This document shows positions 7,335 through 9,497 of a DNA stretch of 9,497 bases, piece after piece. The DNA lies in NCBI GenBank assembly GCA_003518475.1, contig DOYO01000074.1:248-9744 (forward strand), in the 5' to 3' direction. The position numbers and the translations under genes are program-made. The DNA is from Acholeplasmataceae bacterium (GTDB taxonomy: Bacteria; Bacillota_I; Bacilli_A; Acholeplasmatales; Acholeplasmataceae). The notes below the pieces were generated by a model. The model did not search any database, had not been told where the DNA came from, and saw nothing but the letters and a program-made list of their open reading frames with translations. The stretch's first letter is position 1; each line of letters begins with the position of its first letter.

Positions 7335-8557
7335 AAATTCCATTTGAAGAGATTGTTATAAAAGCGAAATTCTATGAAAAGGATATCACGAAATTTTTAA
7401 GAGACATGATTGCCATCCCCAGTGAATCCTGTGAAGAAAAGAAAGTCATTGAACGAATCAAACAAGAAATGATCAAAGTAGGTTTTGATCATGTTTCCAC
7501 AGATCCGATGGGAAACCTATTTGGTAAAATCGGACACGGCAAGCATCTGATTGCCATGGACGGACATATCGACACAGTCGGTATCGGAGAAATCAAGAAC
7601 TGGAAATTTGATCCTTATATCGGATTTGAAGATGACAAGCTGATTGGAGGACGCGGAGGAAGCGACCAAGAAGGCGGAATGGCTTCCATGGTTTATGCGG
7701 GTAAGATCATTAAAGATTTGAAACTTGAAGGTGACTATACCTTACTCGTTACCGCGACCGTTCAAGAAGAAGACTGTGACGGATTATGCTGGCAGTACAT
7801 CATTGAAGAAGATAAGATCAAACCTGAGTTTGTTGTCATTACAGAACCAACCTCATGCCGGATTTATAGAGGGCACAGAGGCCGTATGGAAATCAAAGTT
7901 ATGACATCCGGCATCAGCTGCCATGGCAGCGCGCCTGAAAGAGGAGACAATGCGATCTATAAGATGGCACCTATCCTATTAGAAGTTGAACAGCTCAACA
8001 AGAAACTTAAAGATGATCCATTCTTAGGAAAAGGAACGATGACTGTTTCTCAGATTTATCATACTTCACCATCCAGATGCGCGGTTGCAGACGGATGCTG
8101 GATTTCAATTGATCGAAGACTGACGCATGGTGAAACCTATGAATCCGCTTTAGATGAAATCAGAAGACTTCCTTCTGTCATCAAGGCGAAAGCGACAGTT
8201 GAAATGTATACCTATGAAAGACCTTCTTATACAGGACTCTTATATCCAACACAATCCTACTTCCCGACTTGGGTTCTCCCTTCTGATCATGTAGTATGTG
8301 AATCCGCAGTGGATGCTTATCAAGGTTTATTTAAGAAAAATCCTGTTGTTGACAAATGGACATTTTCTACCAATGGGGTATCAATCATGGGAAGACACAA
8401 CATTCCATGTATCGGCTTCGGTCCTGGACATGAAGACCAAGCACACGCTCCAAATGAAATTACGTTTAAAGAAGAATTGGTTACTGCTTGCGCAATGTAT
8501 GCAGCAATACCCCTGATGTATATGGAACATTTGAAAAAAGGAGATAAACAATCATGA
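7331..8557 (+). CDS. ygeY: YgeY-family selenium metabolism-linked M20 metallohydrolase
   Basis: A 408-residue di-metal hydrolase of the M20 (ArgE/DapE/carboxypeptidase) family. Catalytic and metal residues are all visible: H79 and D81 in DGHIDTV, D112 in GRGGSDQEGG, the E146-E147 pair in VQEEDCDGLCW, E172 in TEPT, and H372 in AHAPNE. The dimerisation domain has CHGSAPERGDNAIYKM (197-212). Stretches such as VDKWTFSTNGVSIMGRH and the EEDCDGLCWQYI region match my memory of E. coli YgeY closely over nearly the full length, so orthology is likely. YgeY is linked by genome context to selenium-dependent molybdenum hydroxylases and purine/urate degradation; it probably removes a carbamoyl or similar group from a ureido intermediate, but its exact substrate is not settled here. 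The start shares ATGA with the upstream stop and has AAGGA at 7320-7324. The end shares ATGA with the carbamoyltransferase gene. Confidence 0.95.
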   Translation: MKIPFEEIVIKAKFYEKDITKFLRDMIAIPSESCEEKKVIERIKQEMIKVGFDHVSTDPMGNLFGKIGHGKHLIAMDGHIDTVGIGEIKNWKFDPYIGFEDDKLIGGRGGSDQEGGMASMVYAGKIIKDLKLEGDYTLLVTATVQEEDCDGLCWQYIIEEDKIKPEFVVITEPTSCRIYRGHRGRMEIKVMTSGISCHGSAPERGDNAIYKMAPILLEVEQLNKKLKDDPFLGKGTMTVSQIYHTSPSRCAVADGCWISIDRRLTHGETYESALDEIRRLPSVIKAKATVEMYTYERPSYTGLLYPTQSYFPTWVLPSDHVVCESAVDAYQGLFKKNPVVDKWTFSTNGVSIMGRHNIPCIGFGPGHEDQAHAPNEITFKEELVTACAMYAAIPLMYMEHLKKGDKQS

Positions 8558-9497
8558 TTCCGCTTTATAAAGGAAGACATTTCATTACCCTAGAGGAATG
8601 GAAGAAAGAAGAGATTGACAAATTATTAGAAGTATCGAAGGAATTGAAGAGAAAGTTTTTGAATAACGAACCAACTCCTTATTTAACCAACAAAACAGCA
8701 TTTTTAATGTTCTTTGAACAATCCACACGTACAAGAAATTCAATGGAAGCCGGTATTGCCCATTTGGGTGGTCATGGAACATTCTTGGATACTTCCATGA
8801 TGCAAATCTCTCATGGTGAAAGTGCGAAGGATACAGCAATCATCTTATCCAGTTATGGTCATGGTATTGCCTGCAGAAACTGTTTTTGGGGAATAGGGAA
8901 CAAATACCTGCGTGAGCTTGCAAAGTGGTCTACAGTGCCAATCATGAACCTTCAAGATGACTTATATCATCCTATGCAGGCTTTGGCTGACTTGATGACG
9001 ATTCAAGAAGTCAGCAAGACAACGAAGAAGTTAAAAATATCGATCATTTGGGCATATGCGAAGAGCCATAAAAAGCCAATCAGTGTTCCACTTTCTCAAA
9101 TCTTGTTATTCCCAAGATATGGTATGGATGTGACGTTGGCTTATCCAGAAGGATATGATCTTCCAGACTGGGCGATTGAAAAAGCGAAGTTGAATGCTAA
9201 GGAAAATGGCGGAACCTTTAGGATCACGCATGACATGAAGAAAGCTTATCAGAATGCAGATATCGTGATTCCTAAGAATTGGGGTAGCTGGGTCAATAAT
9301 CAATCCACAGAGGTGGTTGATGATTTACTAGAATCTTATAAGGGATGGAAGTGCACGGAAGAAATGATTGCTCTTGCAAGTCCTAATGTATATTATATGC
9401 ATGCTCTCCCCGCAGATCGAGGAAACGAAGTTGAAGATTCAGTCATTGATGGAAAGCATTCGATTGTTTATCAGGAAGCTGAAAACAGATTGCATAC
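8554..9497 (+). CDS. ygeW: YgeW-like knotted carbamoyltransferase (3' end cut off)
   Basis: The frame is open to the right edge; 314 residues are visible and, against about 396 in E. coli YgeW, the C-terminus is missing. The carbamoyl-phosphate site is S57-T-R-T60, with HPMQALADL (139-147) and HALPADRGNEV (283-293). The segment WAYAKSHKKPISVP (166-179) matches the proline-containing knot loop of YgeW (WAYSPSYGKPLSVP from memory), which marks the knotted AOTC/SOTC/YgeW branch. PKNWGSW (240-246) stands where ornithine carbamoyltransferases carry the SMG ornithine loop, so ordinary OTC is unlikely. QEAENRLH at the very end resembles AOTC/OTC more than E. coli YgeW. The probable role is phosphorolysis of a ureido compound to carbamoyl phosphate, or the reverse; the acceptor is unknown. 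ATGA is shared with ygeY, and AAAAGGAGAT at 8536-8545 supports the start. The subfamily assignment is less sure than the enzyme class. Confidence 0.88.
   Translation, partial: MIPLYKGRHFITLEEWKKEEIDKLLEVSKELKRKFLNNEPTPYLTNKTAFLMFFEQSTRTRNSMEAGIAHLGGHGTFLDTSMMQISHGESAKDTAIILSSYGHGIACRNCFWGIGNKYLRELAKWSTVPIMNLQDDLYHPMQALADLMTIQEVSKTTKKLKISIIWAYAKSHKKPISVPLSQILLFPRYGMDVTLAYPEGYDLPDWAIEKAKLNAKENGGTFRITHDMKKAYQNADIVIPKNWGSWVNNQSTEVVDDLLESYKGWKCTEEMIALASPNVYYMHALPADRGNEVEDSVIDGKHSIVYQEAENRLH

Noticed and set aside
7331..8557. In-frame TGA selenocysteine codons or an alternative code with TGA as tryptophan
   Set aside because: No complete gene has an internal TGA, tryptophans are all TGG, and TGA ends the PLP enzyme and ygeY genes exactly at overlaps with good starts.
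8298..8580. Overlapping open frames on both strands within the end of ygeY and other minus-strand frames through the window
   Set aside because: They have no ribosome binding sites or recognisable domains and lie entirely over well-supported plus-strand genes.
8554..9497. Plain ornithine carbamoyltransferase (argF/arcB)
   Set aside because: It has the YgeW/AOTC-type knot loop and lacks the SMG ornithine loop, and it is coupled to ygeY instead of arginine genes.

Overview
The window looks like the inside of one long plus-strand catabolic operon for purine breakdown in an anaerobic, low-GC bacterium. Base composition leans to A/T, arginine is mostly AGA, ribosome binding sites are strong and of Bacillota type (AAAGGAGAT, AGAAGGTGA, AGAGGTG), and TGA is a normal stop with every visible tryptophan as TGG. 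This fits Bacillota (Clostridia or Erysipelotrichia-like) or a standard-code relative of the Mollicutes. The species cannot be named from the sequence. Eight genes lie head to tail. The first is cut by the left edge and the last by the right edge. No non-coding gap exceeds 16 bases, so no promoter, terminator, RNA gene or mobile element is visible, and the operon must begin and end outside the window.

Layout: (1) 3-1685, molybdenum subunit of a xanthine-dehydrogenase-type purine hydroxylase, N-terminus missing; (2) 1672-2145, its [2Fe-2S] subunit; (3) 2139-2978, its FAD subunit; (4) 2995-4707, adenine deaminase; (5) 4715-5974, a zinc-ribbon threonine-synthase-like PLP enzyme; (6) 5967-7334, a second, different fold-type II PLP enzyme with a TrpB-like GSHK motif; (7) 7331-8557, a YgeY-family M20 metallohydrolase; (8) 8554 to the right edge, a YgeW-like knotted carbamoyltransferase lacking its C-terminus.

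How the genes may work together: adenine deaminase turns adenine into hypoxanthine, and the three-subunit molybdenum hydroxylase interconverts hypoxanthine, xanthine and possibly urate. YgeY and YgeW belong to the selenium-linked purine/urate gene set known from Escherichia coli (ygeWXY-hyuA-yqeA-xdhD-ygfK) and from gut anaerobes. There they are thought to process ureido intermediates, with carbamoyl phosphate feeding ATP synthesis. The position next to ygeY where E. coli has the diaminopropionate ammonia-lyase YgeX (DpaL) is occupied here by two tandem PLP enzymes that do not resemble YgeX. This replacement is the most interesting point of the window: it suggests a variant last stage of anaerobic purine degradation, with a two-enzyme PLP step whose reaction is not evident from sequence.
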